Assembly: GCF_030864355.1 (NCBI RefSeq)
Contig: NC_083393.1
Span: forward strand, 3,472,001 to 3,536,000
Origin: Cutaneotrichosporon cavernicola
Lineage: Eukaryota; Basidiomycota; Tremellomycetes; Trichosporonales; Trichosporonaceae
Reading direction: 5' to 3'
DNA length: 64,000 nucleotides
A model generated the notes under the pieces. That model made no database searches and was not told the origin of the DNA. It saw nothing but the letters and a program-made list of their open reading frames with translations. Within the stretch, counting starts at the first letter, position 1. Every line of letters begins with the position of its first letter. A program made the translations under genes and the position numbers. Below are positions 10,338-22,159 of this stretch, piece after piece.

Positions 10338-11706
10338 GGTGAATGATGCATTGACAACGTTGGATAATGACTTCTCACAGATCACAGTGCTGGGCACGCC
10401 CTTGGCAGTTTGGCAGTTTGGCGCCCACTCGTACTATAAGCGGGTAAGCGGTTGACCAACTGCGGCTTGTTAAGTTCAATATTGGTTGCCTGGGTACAGT
10501 GAGAGATTTGGGTAGATGGGCCTGTCGATCGTTAACCTGACCACTGTATCGGAGACTTGAAGGACCCCCTGGGGTTACCAATTGGCTGACGAGAAAGCGG
10601 GGAATGGCGGCCAGGTTGTTCAACAAGGCCGGGACTGAGGGAGATGGTGGACGCTGTGACGTCGAAGGCGCGGGTCGAATGGGCGGAAGTGAACGAAATT
10701 GGACAGAGGCCCAGGGTATTTCTTTGCCAAGCATTTACTGATCATGCCATTCTTGGATACTCCTGCTCTGCTCATGTGATGGTTTGTACCTCATTTGTCT
10801 TCCGCCATCACATGAGGGTATAGTGCTGCGAGGTGTATACGTAGATCTTATCCGTTTCGGTATTCTCCTATCGCCGTGCTTTCTCGGAGGAAAGGCGGAG
10901 ACGAGTCATTCTAGACAGTCTGGAAGAATGTACCTAGGCGATCTCGTGTCGGACGGTTCTCGAGCATGGCAGGGGCAATCAGCTTGCAGTGGAGCTTGCC
11001 CCAGGCCAGACCTCGGACCACGCCAGATGGTTTGATCCCGAGCGTCTCAATATCCGTGGCAGATGCTCTCCAAGGCAAGCGCATTCCCTTGCCTTGGAGA
11101 GCATCATCGGTGGTGGAAACGTCCACTCTCTCCGACCCGTGTAACGGTGACGCCCCGGCTGAGCCAAAGCTGCTGGCTTTGGTAGGGAGATGGGAGATTG
11201 ACTATTGCGAGACGGAATACAGGTGTCAGTGCCGATCCTATAAACTCGGACAAGTACTCGCTTTCTGAACCCCTGGGCGCCACAACGGGACTTCCTTGAT
11301 TTGATGGCCTGTGCAAGAACCCGGCTTCGACTTTCTGGGATCTCCGGTATGCCCTCTTCCCTCTTCGGTTCAGATGTTAACAACTGGCCTACATGACAGC
11401 CATGACGAGAGAGGCTGCAAGCCCACCTTACATGAAGGACACTTTGGGAAAGTATTAGATCTCAGCAGAGAGTGAGAGCGGGGTTGGACGGATGGGCTTG
11501 GGATGCGGTGCAGGGCGATGCAGATGCGGAATCGCGCCCAGAAGAAGACAAAGGTTATCTGTTCGAAACACTCCACAGTGTCGCGTGACCTTTTATGTAA
11601 GGACCGGCCCCCTCAACAACAACAGTTAACCTTCTCAAAAGCAGACTTGTCACTCACACCCTTGCACACCCTCTCTCTACATGGCTCGTCACCTGCGACA
11701 GCAACC
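10338..11706. other. Long intergenic region with one hairpin, no gene seen
   Basis: About 1.4 kb. Several ORFs of 70-130 codons are present on both strands but none has a recognisable domain or a start with consistent splicing. The only strong structure is the inverted repeat at 11062-11105. Confidence 0.45.
11062..11105. repeat. Perfect 18-bp inverted repeat with 8-nt loop
   Basis: Arm GATGCTCTCCAAGGCAAG at 11062-11079 and its exact reverse complement at 11088-11105, separated by CGCATTCC. It is intergenic, not followed by a T-run, and not part of a tRNA. It could be a hairpin RNA, a target of RNA interference, or the end of a small mobile element. Confidence 0.9.
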
Positions 11707-12675
11707 ATGATCGACCGCTCCCAGATTCCCATGCTCTATCCCGCCCCGATGCAGCTTGAAGTCGTGCCAGGCTTCGCTGTCGGGATCCAGGTGACCTTGG
11801 TCCTCAAGGAGACATTTGTGAGCTGCCCGACCGTGCACCAATGTCGCCCTCGCCCTCGCCCTCGGAGTAACGCACTGACGGCGTATTTCTTCCAACGCAC
11901 TGACGCCGTACAGGACAACTTTTCAATCCGCGACCTCGACGACCAGCCCGTTCTCAATGTCAAGAGCCGCTTCGGCCTGGCTCGACGAAAGGGTACGTCC
12001 TTGTTCAGCAGCCGTTCCCGTGGTTCCCGAGGTTCCCGTGGTTCTATGTTCCGGGGGGAGAATATGCTGACCCCAGACTTCGTTGACAACTATGGCAACA
12101 CGGTATTCAGCTTGAAGGGCAAAAAGTACACGTTCACGGGCATGGACTCGAACCAGCGCGAGGTCCTCTCCGTCCACAGCCCCGTTGTGAGCGGTGAGTG
12201 TGTGAATGAGCAGGCCACGGAATTGGCCTCTGGCCGTGGGTTCCGTGTAAGAGATGACTGTGGCTATTGATTGTTACTGGTCTGAGCACGTAGCTGGCTC
12301 TCGGCTTTGCTGGTATAGTCGATCGTGCTCATGGTAGCCGACACAAAGCTTGATGCCACGGTGATCAACACCCTCACCCACAGCCACGAGACGGTCACAA
12401 TTACTGGGAGATGGCCCGGCGATATCGTCGAGATCTTCTGGCAAGGCCACCTCATTGCCTTGATCATGCGTCAGTTTACGAAGCGCGATATTGTGGGCCA
12501 GAACACGGTGCGTCGTGGCAAAAGTGGGCCAGCACCCATTGGCTGGATGTCTCTTCAACTGGGGCATTTTGATACCAGCTGACCACAGTATATTATGACA
12601 GTCGCGCCGAATGTCGACTTGTGCATCATGGCCGCGTTGTGTGTTTGCATGGATGAGCGACGCGAGGCGACCTAA
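11707..12675 (+). CDS. LURP-one-related (Tubby C-terminal-like) protein
   Basis: Exons 11707-11817, 11914-11992, 12077-12186, 12319-12507, 12589-12675 (191 aa). The succession of strands matches the LOR/Tubby-like beta-barrel: FSIRDLDDQPVLNVKS, then NYGNTVFSLKGKKYTF, then a W-x-G-D-I-V-E-I-F-W strand, ending with MTVAPNVDLCIMAALCVCMD as the central hydrophobic helix and followed by a basic tail. Length fits the family (about 190-220 aa). In plants members are linked to defence; in fungi the role is largely unknown, with phospholipid or membrane binding proposed. The third donor GTGAGC is chosen over an overlapping GTGAGT because only it keeps phase. Introns 1 and 2 contain CCCTCG and TTCCCG short repeats. 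Confidence 0.75.
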
Positions 12676-13029
12676 GCAGCACAATCCTCGAAAATCTATG
12701 TTGTATGATCTACAATCGACTCCAACACTAATCGAGACGCTCATAGCGTGATGTTGCATTCACCGTGCACTTGACACCTGAGCCGACTGACCCCACATAT
12801 GGAGACCCCAGGTGTACCGCGGTCATGATCCAGGTTGCCCAGGTATCTGACTGGGCGTTGACGGGGTGGGCACGTTGCTCAGGCTGTAACGAACTTGATC
12901 GATGCCAAGATGGGCCGTAGCAGCATTCTTCCAGCCACCCGAAGCCGGCACGTCTCCTAACAATATCTCGTGATCCACGAACATCGCACATCAAACGCAC
13001 TCAGCGTCCATCCATCTACAACCTACAGC
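12676..13029. other. Convergent intergenic spacer
   Basis: Lies between the 3' ends of the LURP-one-like gene and the secreted protein at 13030-13548. No gene supported. Confidence 0.5.
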
Positions 13030-13548
13030 CTACTGACCGCCGATGCCGTACTCGCCCTCGGCGTTGTTGCCCTTGATGACCTGTGGCGGCGCAGCGAGGC
13101 GGTTGGTGCCTTGCGAAGCTTGGCTGCAGTCAACCGAGTAGCCCTGGATGTCGCCGCCCCAGACGGAGCCGCAGTTCCAGCTCCACGCCCACGTGAGCGG
13201 CTGGAGGTCCATGACCTTGTTCTGGCACTGGGAATTACGGTAGCGCCAGAAAAGCGAGAGAGTGCACTGGTTCTGCTCAGGGATGCCGCCGTCGACGGGG
13301 AAGCGCTCGAGGCGGCACGAGTGCATGCCGCGCGGGAGCTCGGTGCAGCCGGTGGTGAGCGACGAGTTGACGTTGTTGGTGTACGAGGCCCCCGCGTCGT
13401 TCTGGGGGCAGTTCGAGCTGGTGTAGCAGGTGACGCGGTACCACGGCGCGTCGTCGGGAAGGCCGGGCCAGTATGTGTTCTGACGCTCGGTGTTGGTGGC
13501 ACCGGCCGAGGCGGCGAGGGCAATAAGGGCGACGAGAGAGGTGAACAT
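13030..13548 (-). CDS. Secreted cysteine-rich protein, 172 aa
   Basis: Single exon. The signal peptide is MFTSLVALIALAASAGA. The mature protein has eight cysteines, three tryptophans near residues 120-130 (TWAWSWNCGS) and no membrane span, no GPI tail and no recognised enzyme motif. This is the profile of a small secreted (effector-like or wall-modifying) protein. The ATG at 13546-13548 is the first in frame and immediately precedes the signal. No family is recognised. Confidence 0.65.
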   Translation of the reverse strand: MFTSLVALIALAASAGATNTERQNTYWPGLPDDAPWYRVTCYTSSNCPQNDAGASYTNNVNSSLTTGCTELPRGMHSCRLERFPVDGGIPEQNQCTLSLFWRYRNSQCQNKVMDLQPLTWAWSWNCGSVWGGDIQGYSVDCSQASQGTNRLAAPPQVIKGNNAEGEYGIGGQ

Positions 13549-14665
13549 CTGCGTAAGCTCAGTCCTGACGAATTGAGAACACGCACTGTTGAAATAGACT
13601 GGAGAAGCGATAACTGTCGAGTCTCATCGATGGAAGCGTTATATATGTTGCTCAAGGTGCCACGCACAACGACATGCTGTACCGCAGCAACACCCGTCTC
13701 CCGCATGCCCTGGCCCGTTCACACGATTCTCTGTAAAACGAGATACGGATTGCCTGTGGATGCATGAGGAGTTGAACTAAGAGAGCAGCGAGAAGGGTGA
13801 GCGCTCGCGTTCGATCCTGAGCTCCGAACCGATATCGGCGTATGCGAACAACTATCGAACAACCCGCCAGTCACCAGGCCCCGGGACGCGGTGGACTGTA
13901 CATCTCCGGAGGCGACGCGACATGGTATGGGAACTTTAACCCCGCTCCAAGGTTGTACCAAGCGAAGGACCACATGCCCAGTAAGATTGCGGGATACCCC
14001 TGCCGAGAAAGCGTTGTACTCACCGGTACTGCGAAACACGGATGCTGACAGCTCCCACGGTCTAGTCGATACATTAGTGTCACACTGGCGGTTGCTGTCA
14101 TGTAGAATCTGGCCTTGGATACGACATTACAGTACATGACGTGCCTGTTCCTGGACCGGGTTAGCTGGCGTTGGAATCTGGACAACGATCAGAGCAAGAC
14201 TTCCGGGCGGGAGTGCCAGCTGGCAGGTGTTCTGTACGGCAGATACCCACGAACTTGTCGGAGGGGAGTTGGTGAAGACGACCAGGTGATAGAGGAGAGT
14301 GCGTAAGATTACGGGGGTTGGGTGGCTGGTTCCGCCGGGCCCTGGCGGATGCAAGTTGCTTCACGTTCCCTCGTGGACAATGCTGTGGAAGCAATTGTAC
14401 CACACCACGTACTCTCCTACTAGTATCTCGCGAGGTCCCGTACTGTGTGTGAGCCACGACCGTTGGGGCTAGGAGTGTGCAATTGCATACCTCGGGACGT
14501 TGGACGTTGGTGAACCCGGCGTGTTCAGTACCTGCGATGCCGTTCGAGGCCCAACTGATGGGAAGATACTACAGTACATCGGCAGACTTGTATTATACAG
14601 AGTTAAAACGATTCTGAATTCTATCGTTCGTCTTGTCCTCGCTCGGCTGTACTCTCCTCCTCCAT
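13549..14665. other. Intergenic, no gene seen
   Basis: About 1.1 kb between two minus-strand secreted-protein genes, hence 5' region of one and 3' region of the other. ORFs up to 106 codons overlap on both strands without domain or splice support. Confidence 0.4.
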
Positions 14666-15085
14666 CTAAGCAGCTTTGCACTCGATTTTCCAACCAGCAG
14701 CGACCTGCCCCATACCCGAATACACGCAGACCCCCTCCTCATCGACATCTGCCACCCCAATTTCCTTGTCACAGTTGGCCGTTGCGTAGATGCGGGCGCG
14801 ACACGCTCGGTGCTGGTTGTCGGCGAGGAGGACGCGCATGCTTCCGAAACCGGGGCCGCGCGTCCCAAGACATCCGGTACTGCTGGTGTTGTATGCGCCA
14901 AAGAGCATTTGCGAGCCGGAGCACGCCCGGTTGTCCGACATGCTCACGCTGAACACTGTGATGGCGTCTGGTGCGAGAGGATGTTGTGACTCGTCCACCA
15001 CAGGGGTGGGGTTAACGTCTCGCGGGTCGAGGTCATACAGTGGTCGAGCCGCAGCTGGAATGAGGAAGAGGACGGCGAGACGCAT
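14666..15085 (-). CDS. Secreted cysteine-rich protein, 139 aa
   Basis: Single exon. The N-terminus MRLAVLFLIPAAARP is a short signal peptide, followed by an acidic/Pro propeptide-like stretch (residues 15-40). Six cysteines lie between residues 55 and 136 and suggest three disulfides. No GPI or membrane tail. It lies in the same orientation as the 172-aa secreted protein about 1.1 kb away but I see no clear sequence similarity between the two. Function unknown. Confidence 0.6.
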   Translation of the reverse strand: MRLAVLFLIPAAARPLYDLDPRDVNPTPVVDESQHPLAPDAITVFSVSMSDNRACSGSQMLFGAYNTSSTGCLGTRGPGFGSMRVLLADNQHRACRARIYATANCDKEIGVADVDEEGVCVYSGMGQVAAGWKIECKAA

Positions 15086-16667
15086 TGGTGCTGGTATAAT
15101 GTGGCTGAACGAGTCTAGGTGTCAATGGGTTGGCCAAAAACCCTCGGTACTGGTGATTGTGAGTTTGCTCGCCCTGTTGATGCAGCTTGGCACGGTGAGC
15201 TCGAGGTTGCACGTCGGTTGAGACAGCTGCAAGTTGTCGATTCTCGATCCGTTAAGTACGACCGCTGTATCCTGCCATCGCATTGTGACGAGCGACGTGC
15301 GTAATATCAGTGTTCAAGATGGCGGAATGGCAATCAAGCTCCAGGGTGCCTGATACTGAGCATATCAGCTTGCTGTGCCGTTGACTCACTTTACAACCCG
15401 CTGTAGTTTTACGCACGACCAGAAGACATCAATTCCATACTGTACATCGCTGATTCAAGGTGGCAAGGTGACGAGTCGTGGGAACAGAGGCACCCCTCTG
15501 ATGTCATATGTGGCATGTGAGCAACAAGCAATTACATTAGATTGCACTCCAGCTGTCTCCACTGCAACCTTTCCAGCCACGAGCGGGTGTCGCGGTGCGA
15601 CAGGACGTCCCAAGTAACCGGGCGAGTACAGTACATTAGACATGTCGCTTAGCTTTACAGGTGGTGTTACCGGTACCTCGTTTGGCCAACATCTGCGATA
15701 AAGCTGTGCGGCGCACGGGTCGTGGATCTCACATACAAATTGAGGTGACTCGCACGGTCAGTATGGTGTCATTAAAAGATAAGAGGACGGAAGGAACGGG
15801 TCAGAGGGCCAGAGGGACAATCGAGGTAGGAACCAAAAACGATGGTGGCAACGTTTCGCTTGTCTCGCCAGCGACCTATGACGCACTGTCGCTGAACACT
15901 TGTGTGCCGCCGGCACATAACGCGACGCCATACATGCATCACTGGTTGTGTCTGCCTACACTGTTGAACGGAGGATTGGATCGGGGGCATGGGTGCGTGC
16001 CGACGTGCCAAGGTCACAGTCAATCGATGACAACACGTGCCCACATTTTGGTGCAGACTGAAGGGGAGCCAGGGAGTGCCAAACATAGCCCAAGCCAAGC
16101 ACGGAGCATTATAACCCGGGGGCCGGCTGGCCGGCGAGGGTAAGTTATGCCGGATGTGGCCGACACTTGAGTCCCGAGTCCGATCATCGACGCTGACGAT
16201 ATGTGGCCCCGGATGGCCCCAGACGACGCAGGCGTCCTCTCCACGACGTCCGCTCGGCGCAAACAAGACAACTATTAGTGGCATCGTTCAAGAGATATTG
16301 TTGGAACAGATCGCGAGATCGCGAGCATGTGGGCAAATCTTGAGGGGTCGACGATTGGTGGTCTGTGCCAGGCACTTTTCCACTGGCGGCCGGGTCAGCT
16401 GGCCGGGCCCCGGTAATAGGAACTTGGAGCCACAACACATAGGCTCTTTGATATGGGCAGTCACAGTGAGGCTCGGCCTCGGAGACACGACAGACTGCGG
16501 ACGACACCAAACCAGCACTATCTTTTGTGATCTCACAACTTACACATCTCTTTATCCCAGTCCCAGTCTGTCGTGCGCCCATCAACTCACCCTCCTTACC
16601 TTTATCTGCCTTCCTCTTCTCCCTCACAGACACTTATTCGCGCTCCTACCCACATCACTCCCTGCCA
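15086..16667. other. Long intergenic region, no gene seen
   Basis: Divergent spacer of about 1.6 kb ending in a pyrimidine-rich tract (about 16550-16660) just before the MFS transporter ATG, typical of fungal promoters and 5' UTRs. The 160-codon plus ORF at 15661-16143 has no recognisable motif and I do not call it. Confidence 0.45.
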
Positions 16668-18920
16668 ATGGACGGTGCTTCAGTGTCCACAGCTCCTAAA
16701 CGCACGGAAGTGTCGTCGAGCTCGTCCGACTACACGATGCCAGAACAACAAGACCTCACTCTCAAAGTCAGGCCGTGGCGGCGAAGCGTCACGCCGTGGG
16801 CTAACATCCTCGCACACGAGTATAAGGGCTCCGGCACTGATGCCGACCCACACGTCGTGACGTGGCTGCCGGAGGATCCAGAGAACCCTCAAGCCTATAG
16901 CCAGGTGTACAAATGGACGGTCACCATGCTGGGTTAGTCTAATTTGGGGGTCGCTCGAGCCGCTTGGTATCAGGAAAGTTACTGATCGCAGCTGCAACCG
17001 GTACACTCGCTGTGGGCTTTGGGTCGTCCATGCTCTCCGCCGCAATCACCAACCTCATGCACGCGTTCCCTGGTCACAACAAGATGCTTTACATTATGAG
17101 TGCGTCTACTATCTGGTCAGGTCGGTGGACCGCCCCCAGATCGGCAAGGATGCAGCCGAGATTTGTTTGTGGCACTGACAGCAGTCACCGGTATCTACGT
17201 TCTTGGTTTCGTCGTCGGCCCACTTGCGTGGGCGCCGTGTTCGGAAGTGTTCGGCCGCCGTGCAATGTTTATCTTCACATACATTCCCTTCACAATCTTC
17301 AATGCGGCAGTGTGTGGTACCAAGACGCTGAACGCCATGCTCGTCATGCGCTTCTTCGCGGGCACCTTTGGCAGTTCGACAATGACTAACTCGGGGTGAG
17401 TCGGCCCACCCATCATTGCTGACATTGTAGCGGTGTGATCGCGGACATGTTTGCGGCCAAAGACCGCGGCCTCGCCATGGGTGTCTTCGCGGCCATGCCC
17501 TTCCTCGGTCCTGCCGTTGGTCCTGTTGCTGGTGGTTTCCTCTCAATGAACGCCAAGTGGCAGTGGGTCGCAGCCGTCATCGCGTTCTTCTCTGCGGCCC
17601 TCACGTTCGCCGGGTGGCTCTGGCTGCCTGAGACCTACGCTCCTGTTCTTCTCCGCGCTCGTGCTCGCAAGCTCAAGGCCGCCACCGGCAAGGTCTACCT
17701 CTGCGAGCAGGATGTTCGCAAGCCCCTCAACACGAAGCAGCTCTTCTTCAACCAGCTGCGCGTTCCCTATATCCTCCTCTTCACCGAGCCCATCGTCCTC
17801 TTCGCATCTCTCTAGTGCGTCAACAGCCAACATCGTAAAGCTAACGCCAGCATGGCCGTCATCTTCGCCATCCTGTACATGCAGTTCACTGCGTTCCCGT
17901 ACGTCTTCCAGGGTTACCGCCACTGGTCGCCTGGAGTCTCGGCGCTGGCCTTTGTCGGCGTCACCGTCGGCGCCTTTATCGCTCTCGCGAACATCATCTT
18001 TTACGAGAACCCGCGCTACGCCCGCAACCTCGCCAAGAAGGGCTATCTTCCTCCCGAGGCGCGTCTCCCGAGCACGATTATGGGTGCGACTCTCCTTCCG
18101 TATGTAAGCCTCGAGTTCTAATCTCATCTCAGCGTCGGCCTGTTCATCTTCGCTTGGACCTGCGTCCCCATCACCATCCACTGGATCGGTTGTATCATCG
18201 CCACCGTTCCCTTCGGTGCCGGTATTGTCATGCTCTTCCTCGGCATGTCCAACTACCTCGTTGACGCGTGAGTCGATGTCTCTTGGCCTTGGCTAACTGA
18301 ACCAGATACCTGCTCAACGCTGCCTCGGTTCTTGCGGCTGGTACTGTTACGCGTTCCATTCTCGGTGTTGGTGAGTTCTTTCACGCCGTGCGAGCTCACA
18401 CAAGCCTTCCCGCTCTTCACATACGACATGTATGAGGCCATGGGACCTAACTGGGCCGGTACGCTCGTCGCGTGCCTTTCTCTCGTCTTCATCCCCTGTC
18501 CCATGTACGTTGTCTCCTCAACACTGAGCTGAACCCAGCATCCTGTACTACTACGGCCAGCGCATCCGGCGCATGACCAAGCCTGGCCGTGAGGCTGACG
18601 ACCTCGGCCACATGATTGCCAAGATGATGATGGCGCAGATGGCCGGTGCTGGCGCTGGTGCTGGTGCTGGTGCTGGTGCCACTGCCGGCGCTGGTGCCGC
18701 ACCCGCCAAGGACCAGGGCGAGAAGGTCGAGGAGCTCGACGAGTACGGCACGACGCGCGCCCGCGCCTCAGACGAGGAGGCGGGCGTGGAGGGTCGCCCA
18801 CAGCTGCACCGCTCCACGACGACTGCGACGCAGCACTCCATCCGGTCGATGGACGAGCTCGTCGAGCTCGAGTACGCGCCTGTTGCTTACGAACTCAAGT
18901 CGGACGACGGCCACCGCTAG
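16668..18920 (+). CDS. MFS transporter, DHA1 (drug:H+ antiporter) type
   Basis: Exons 16668-16932, 16992-17099, 17185-17395, 17431-17814, 17851-18099, 18133-18267, 18306-18370, 18405-18504, 18539-18920 (632 aa). A cytoplasmic N-terminus of about 85 residues contains WLPEDPENP before the first span, as in fungal DHA1 proteins. Helix 2 and loop 2-3 read VVGPLAWAPCSEVFGRR, the MFS motif A region. GPAVGPVAGG is the antiporter motif C, and the membrane part ends ILYYYGQRIRR, followed by a long cytoplasmic tail. Family members export polyamines or xenobiotics; the substrate is not predictable here. The tail has a Gly-Ala repeat (about 18647-18700) and is acidic. Eight short introns, all phase-consistent. 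Confidence 0.85.
18647..18700. repeat. GGTGCT microsatellite coding for Gly-Ala repeats
   Basis: Repeated GGTGCTGGTGCTGGTGCT sequence inside the last exon of the MFS transporter, giving an about 18-residue Gly-Ala run in its cytoplasmic tail. Length is likely to vary between strains. Confidence 0.8.
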
Positions 18921-19609
18921 AGACTGTCTTCTTGCATTGCATTTCCTATAGTTTGCTTTTTTTCATCGGTGGATCGTCCCGCATCGCCCTCATTGTCTTA
19001 TTGGTGTCCCTCATCTGCATTGTCCGCCCCGCTATTGTAGTCAACTAGAGCCAGTATCCGTCTGCAGCGTTTTACATGTTCTACTGCGTAACCACAAGTC
19101 AGGGTGGAGCGCCGAGCGGAGTTGTCCAGGAATAGCCGCGGGTGGTGGACCCAAGAGGTTTATAAATTTGGTTGTGATGTCACACTTTTTGTGGAATGAA
19201 ATGCCGTCACAATGTCGATCGCAATTTCTCTATGGATTTCCTACAAACTGCCACAAAGCCGCACAGACTGTACTGCTGGACACTGATCGTAACGATGGCC
19301 CAGACGAACACGAGTGTGGCATCTTGGAGTATTGTTGAGGCCAGTACCAATGCTTGAAGTGTTGAACGACAGGGAGAGCTGGAGAGCGGGTTTAATTGTC
19401 AGGGTGGGAAACCTTGGCCATGTTTCATCCGACCCGTGTCCGCCTGGCGCATAAATTCCGCCCTGGAAGGCTTGGATAACTTGGGTGGCGTCACTGCCTG
19501 GGTTAACAAGCCAAGGAAGGATAAACAAGCTCTCTCCGCAGCAGGCCGAAAGGCCGTTACAATGAACACGCCCGATCACGACACTTTTCCTTTCATCCAC
19601 TCCTCTGTC
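18921..19609. other. Intergenic, promoter of the Pns1-like gene
   Basis: Terminator region of the MFS gene and 5' region of the next gene. An in-frame ATG at 19562 could extend the Pns1-like protein by 16 residues but lacks family support. Confidence 0.5.
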
Positions 19610-21554
19610 ATGAGCGCGCAAGAATACTACCAGCAGCCGTCAGGCGCGCCGCCGCCCCCGGCACCGCAGAACGCGTACCAACCCAACCAGTACGCGTTCA
19701 ATGCGCCGACGGGCGGCCAGGGTGGCGACTACGCGATGAAGCAGTCGCAGCCGTACGCCAACTCGTACCCGCCGCCCGCTGGCCCGCCTGCTGGCCACCC
19801 GACCGCTTCGCCGGCCGGGATGCAGTATCCAGACCCCGAGTACGGAGGAGCCGGAGGCAACAAGTTTGGGGACACGGCGCCGTTTTCGCAGGCGACAGAG
19901 AAGACGGGGGCGCGGTTCCGGCCCAAGTCGCGTATCCGTGACCCGATTTTCCTGGTTTTATTCATCGCGGCGATCGGAGGATGGGTTGCGTTGTCTGTCA
20001 TCGCGCTGCGCACGTTTGTGTCGCTCAACGGACTCGGAGGCGGACTTGGAAACCAGGTCCAGGGCGGAACGGGCACAGGCATCACGCTCGACCGGTATGT
20101 CTGTGCACGCGTCGGATGCTGATCCAAGCCACACGGCTTACCTCTTGCTTACAGTGTGTGGTATGGCGCTGGTAATCGCCGCTGCATGGCTCGGACTGGT
20201 TCGCATGTTCACCAAGATCATTATGGAGATCACGCTCGCCCTCACAGTCCTACTCAACATCGGCATCTGCATCTGTGAGTATTTTTAAGAAGGCGCTGAC
20301 ACCAGACTACTTCATCATCAAGTACTGGTCTGGGGCGATCATTTTCCTCGTCATCGCACTCATTTCGGTCATCTGCTACTGGTCTATGAGGAAGCGCATC
20401 CCTCTTGCCAAGTTGCTCCTCCAGACGACAATTGACATCACCAAGCACCACCCGTCGGTGTACTTTGTTGTTCTCCTGGGACTGCTCGTGCAGGCGGCGC
20501 TGAGCGTGTGGTTCTCTTTCACAGCCATCGCAATCTATGTCAAGTGGACACCCGGTAGCGACGGTGAGTCGAGTGGCTCCCCTGATGTGGATCAGGCTGA
20601 CGGCAGCGTGCACAGCGACCTCGTGTTCGAGTGGCAAGGTCGCAGGCCTCATCTTTTACGCCATTTTCGTGTTCTACTGGTCGTCGCAGGTCGTATCCAA
20701 CGTCATCCTCTGTACGCTCGCTGGCGGTGTCTTCGGCGGATGGTACTACTACGGGCCCCGGGCGAACGATGGCTCTGGCCTGCCGAAGAATGCGACAGGA
20801 AAGGCGTTCGCGCGCGCGTCGACGATGTCTCTCGGTTCAATCGCGTTCGGCTCACTCATTGTCACCCTCCTCGAGATCCTCCAGACTCTTTTCCAGGCCT
20901 TGCAAAACTACCAGGCGCAACAGGGCGACACGATCGGCATGATCCTTGCGTGTTGCGTGAGTCACTTGCTCTATCCAGCTGATCCCAGGCGACATGCTGC
21001 ATCTCGTTCATCCGTTGGATCGTCGAGTGGTTTAACAAATGTAATCCATCCATAATTTCCCGCGTCGCTGACATTAGACGCGTACATCGAGATTGCGCTG
21101 TACGGCAAGCCATACATCCAGGCGGCCAAGGACACTTGGCGCCTGATGAAGGACCGCGGCATCGACGCGCTTGTCAACGACTCGCTCGTCGGCACCGTCA
21201 TCCTCTGGGGCAGCTACATCAACGGCTTCCTCTGCGGCCTGTATGGTTTCCTGTATCTCAAATGTGAGTTTGTCCAACTCTTAACACCTGACGCCAGTCA
21301 CCGAGCCGTCATACAACCGCGAAGGGCAGTACACGGCCCCAGTGGTGCTGTTTGCGTTCGCGATCGGCATCAACCTCTCATTCACCATTGGAAGCGTGCT
21401 TGACGCCGGCGTATCGACCATCTTTGTTGGCCTCGGCGAGGACCCCATGGTCCTGGGACAGCGCGCGCCTGTCCTCTTCGAACTTATTCGCCAGACCTAC
21501 CCCCGCGTCGTGCAGGGCATCCCTAATGGCCGCAACAACGACATGTACTACTAA
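19610..21554 (+). CDS. PNS1: Pns1/CTL (SLC44) choline-transporter-like protein
   Basis: Exons 19610-20094, 20129-20274, 20306-20563, 20616-20956, 20989-21040, 21078-21263, 21298-21554 (574 aa). A Pro/Gln/Tyr-rich cytoplasmic N-terminus of about 105 residues precedes the first span (PIFLVLFIAAIGGWVALSV). Further spans include ITLALTVLLNIGICIY, FVVLLGLLVQAALSVWF and ILCTLAGGVFGGWYYYGP. The CTL signature region is clear: TCCISFIRWIVEWFNKYAYI, then IALYGKPYIQAAKDTW and RGIDALVNDSLVG. Yeast Pns1 is the family namesake; animal CTLs move choline, whereas fungal Pns1 function is not settled. The second exon boundary was fixed by requiring the conserved HTAYLLLTVCG segment. Confidence 0.9.
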
Positions 21555-21664
21555 TGTGTCAGTCTTGTCGGATCCGACCTACATCTAGTTAATAATGCGA
21601 TACACGGTTACTTGCGACGATGAAGAGGACTAGCCTGGCTCCCAGGCGACGGCTCACCTCGCTC

Positions 21665-21747
21665 CCACTGACGACGGACTACCCTGCTGCAAGACGCCGG
21701 ACTGCCTGCTACCACTGACGACGGACTAACCTGCTGCAAGACGCCGG
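21665..21747. repeat. Tandem repeat, 47-bp period, two copies
   Basis: A 36-bp block starting CCACTGACGACGGACTA at 21665-21700 recurs at 21712-21747 with a single substitution. Confidence 0.85.
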
Positions 21748-21989
21748 GCCTTGTCACGACCCTTGACACAGCTACAGCCATCTTCGGGGAGGTCTCTTAC
21801 CTAGTCACGAATATCGATTGCCTTGGCAGGGGCCGGCAGTTATCCGTGCCTTTCCGGTTATCGTCTGCACTGTGACGTCGCACTCTTCGCCTGTAACCCG
21901 TCCTTTCTAGCCCCTCTGCTGATCCTGATGGTCCAGCTTTGATTCAAAATTGAAATGAATGCGCAGCTGCTAGATGACAAAGTGGTGCT

Positions 21990-22054
21990 TGAAGCCCCTC
22001 GGAAACGACAGTGACCGCTTGAAGCCCGAAACGACAGTGACCACTTGAAAGCCC
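21990..22054. repeat. Degenerate tandem repeat around CTTGAAGCCC..GAAACGACAGTGACC
   Basis: Two and a part copies of a block of 26-30 bp, differing by a short deletion. Confidence 0.7.
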
Positions 22055-22159
22055 CCCGAACCGCACCTCGACATCTGTCTCTATGGTGTAATGGCAACAC
22101 GTGAGTCTCATAGTAGACGGTGCTCTTCCGGACACCAACATCCTACATCTCTCCCCTCT

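Noticed and set aside
13023..13706. Minus-strand ORF of 227 codons rich in Arg/Ser/Thr/Pro
   Set aside because: Frame-shifted shadow of the secreted 172-aa protein in GC-rich DNA; low-complexity composition.
14161..14457. Additional secreted protein between 13.5 and 14.7 kb
   Set aside because: No signal peptide and no cysteine pattern similar to the two neighbours in any frame.
15661..16143. Plus ORF of 160 codons in the 15-16.6 kb gap
   Set aside because: No motif, no splice continuation, overlaps an equally long antisense ORF.
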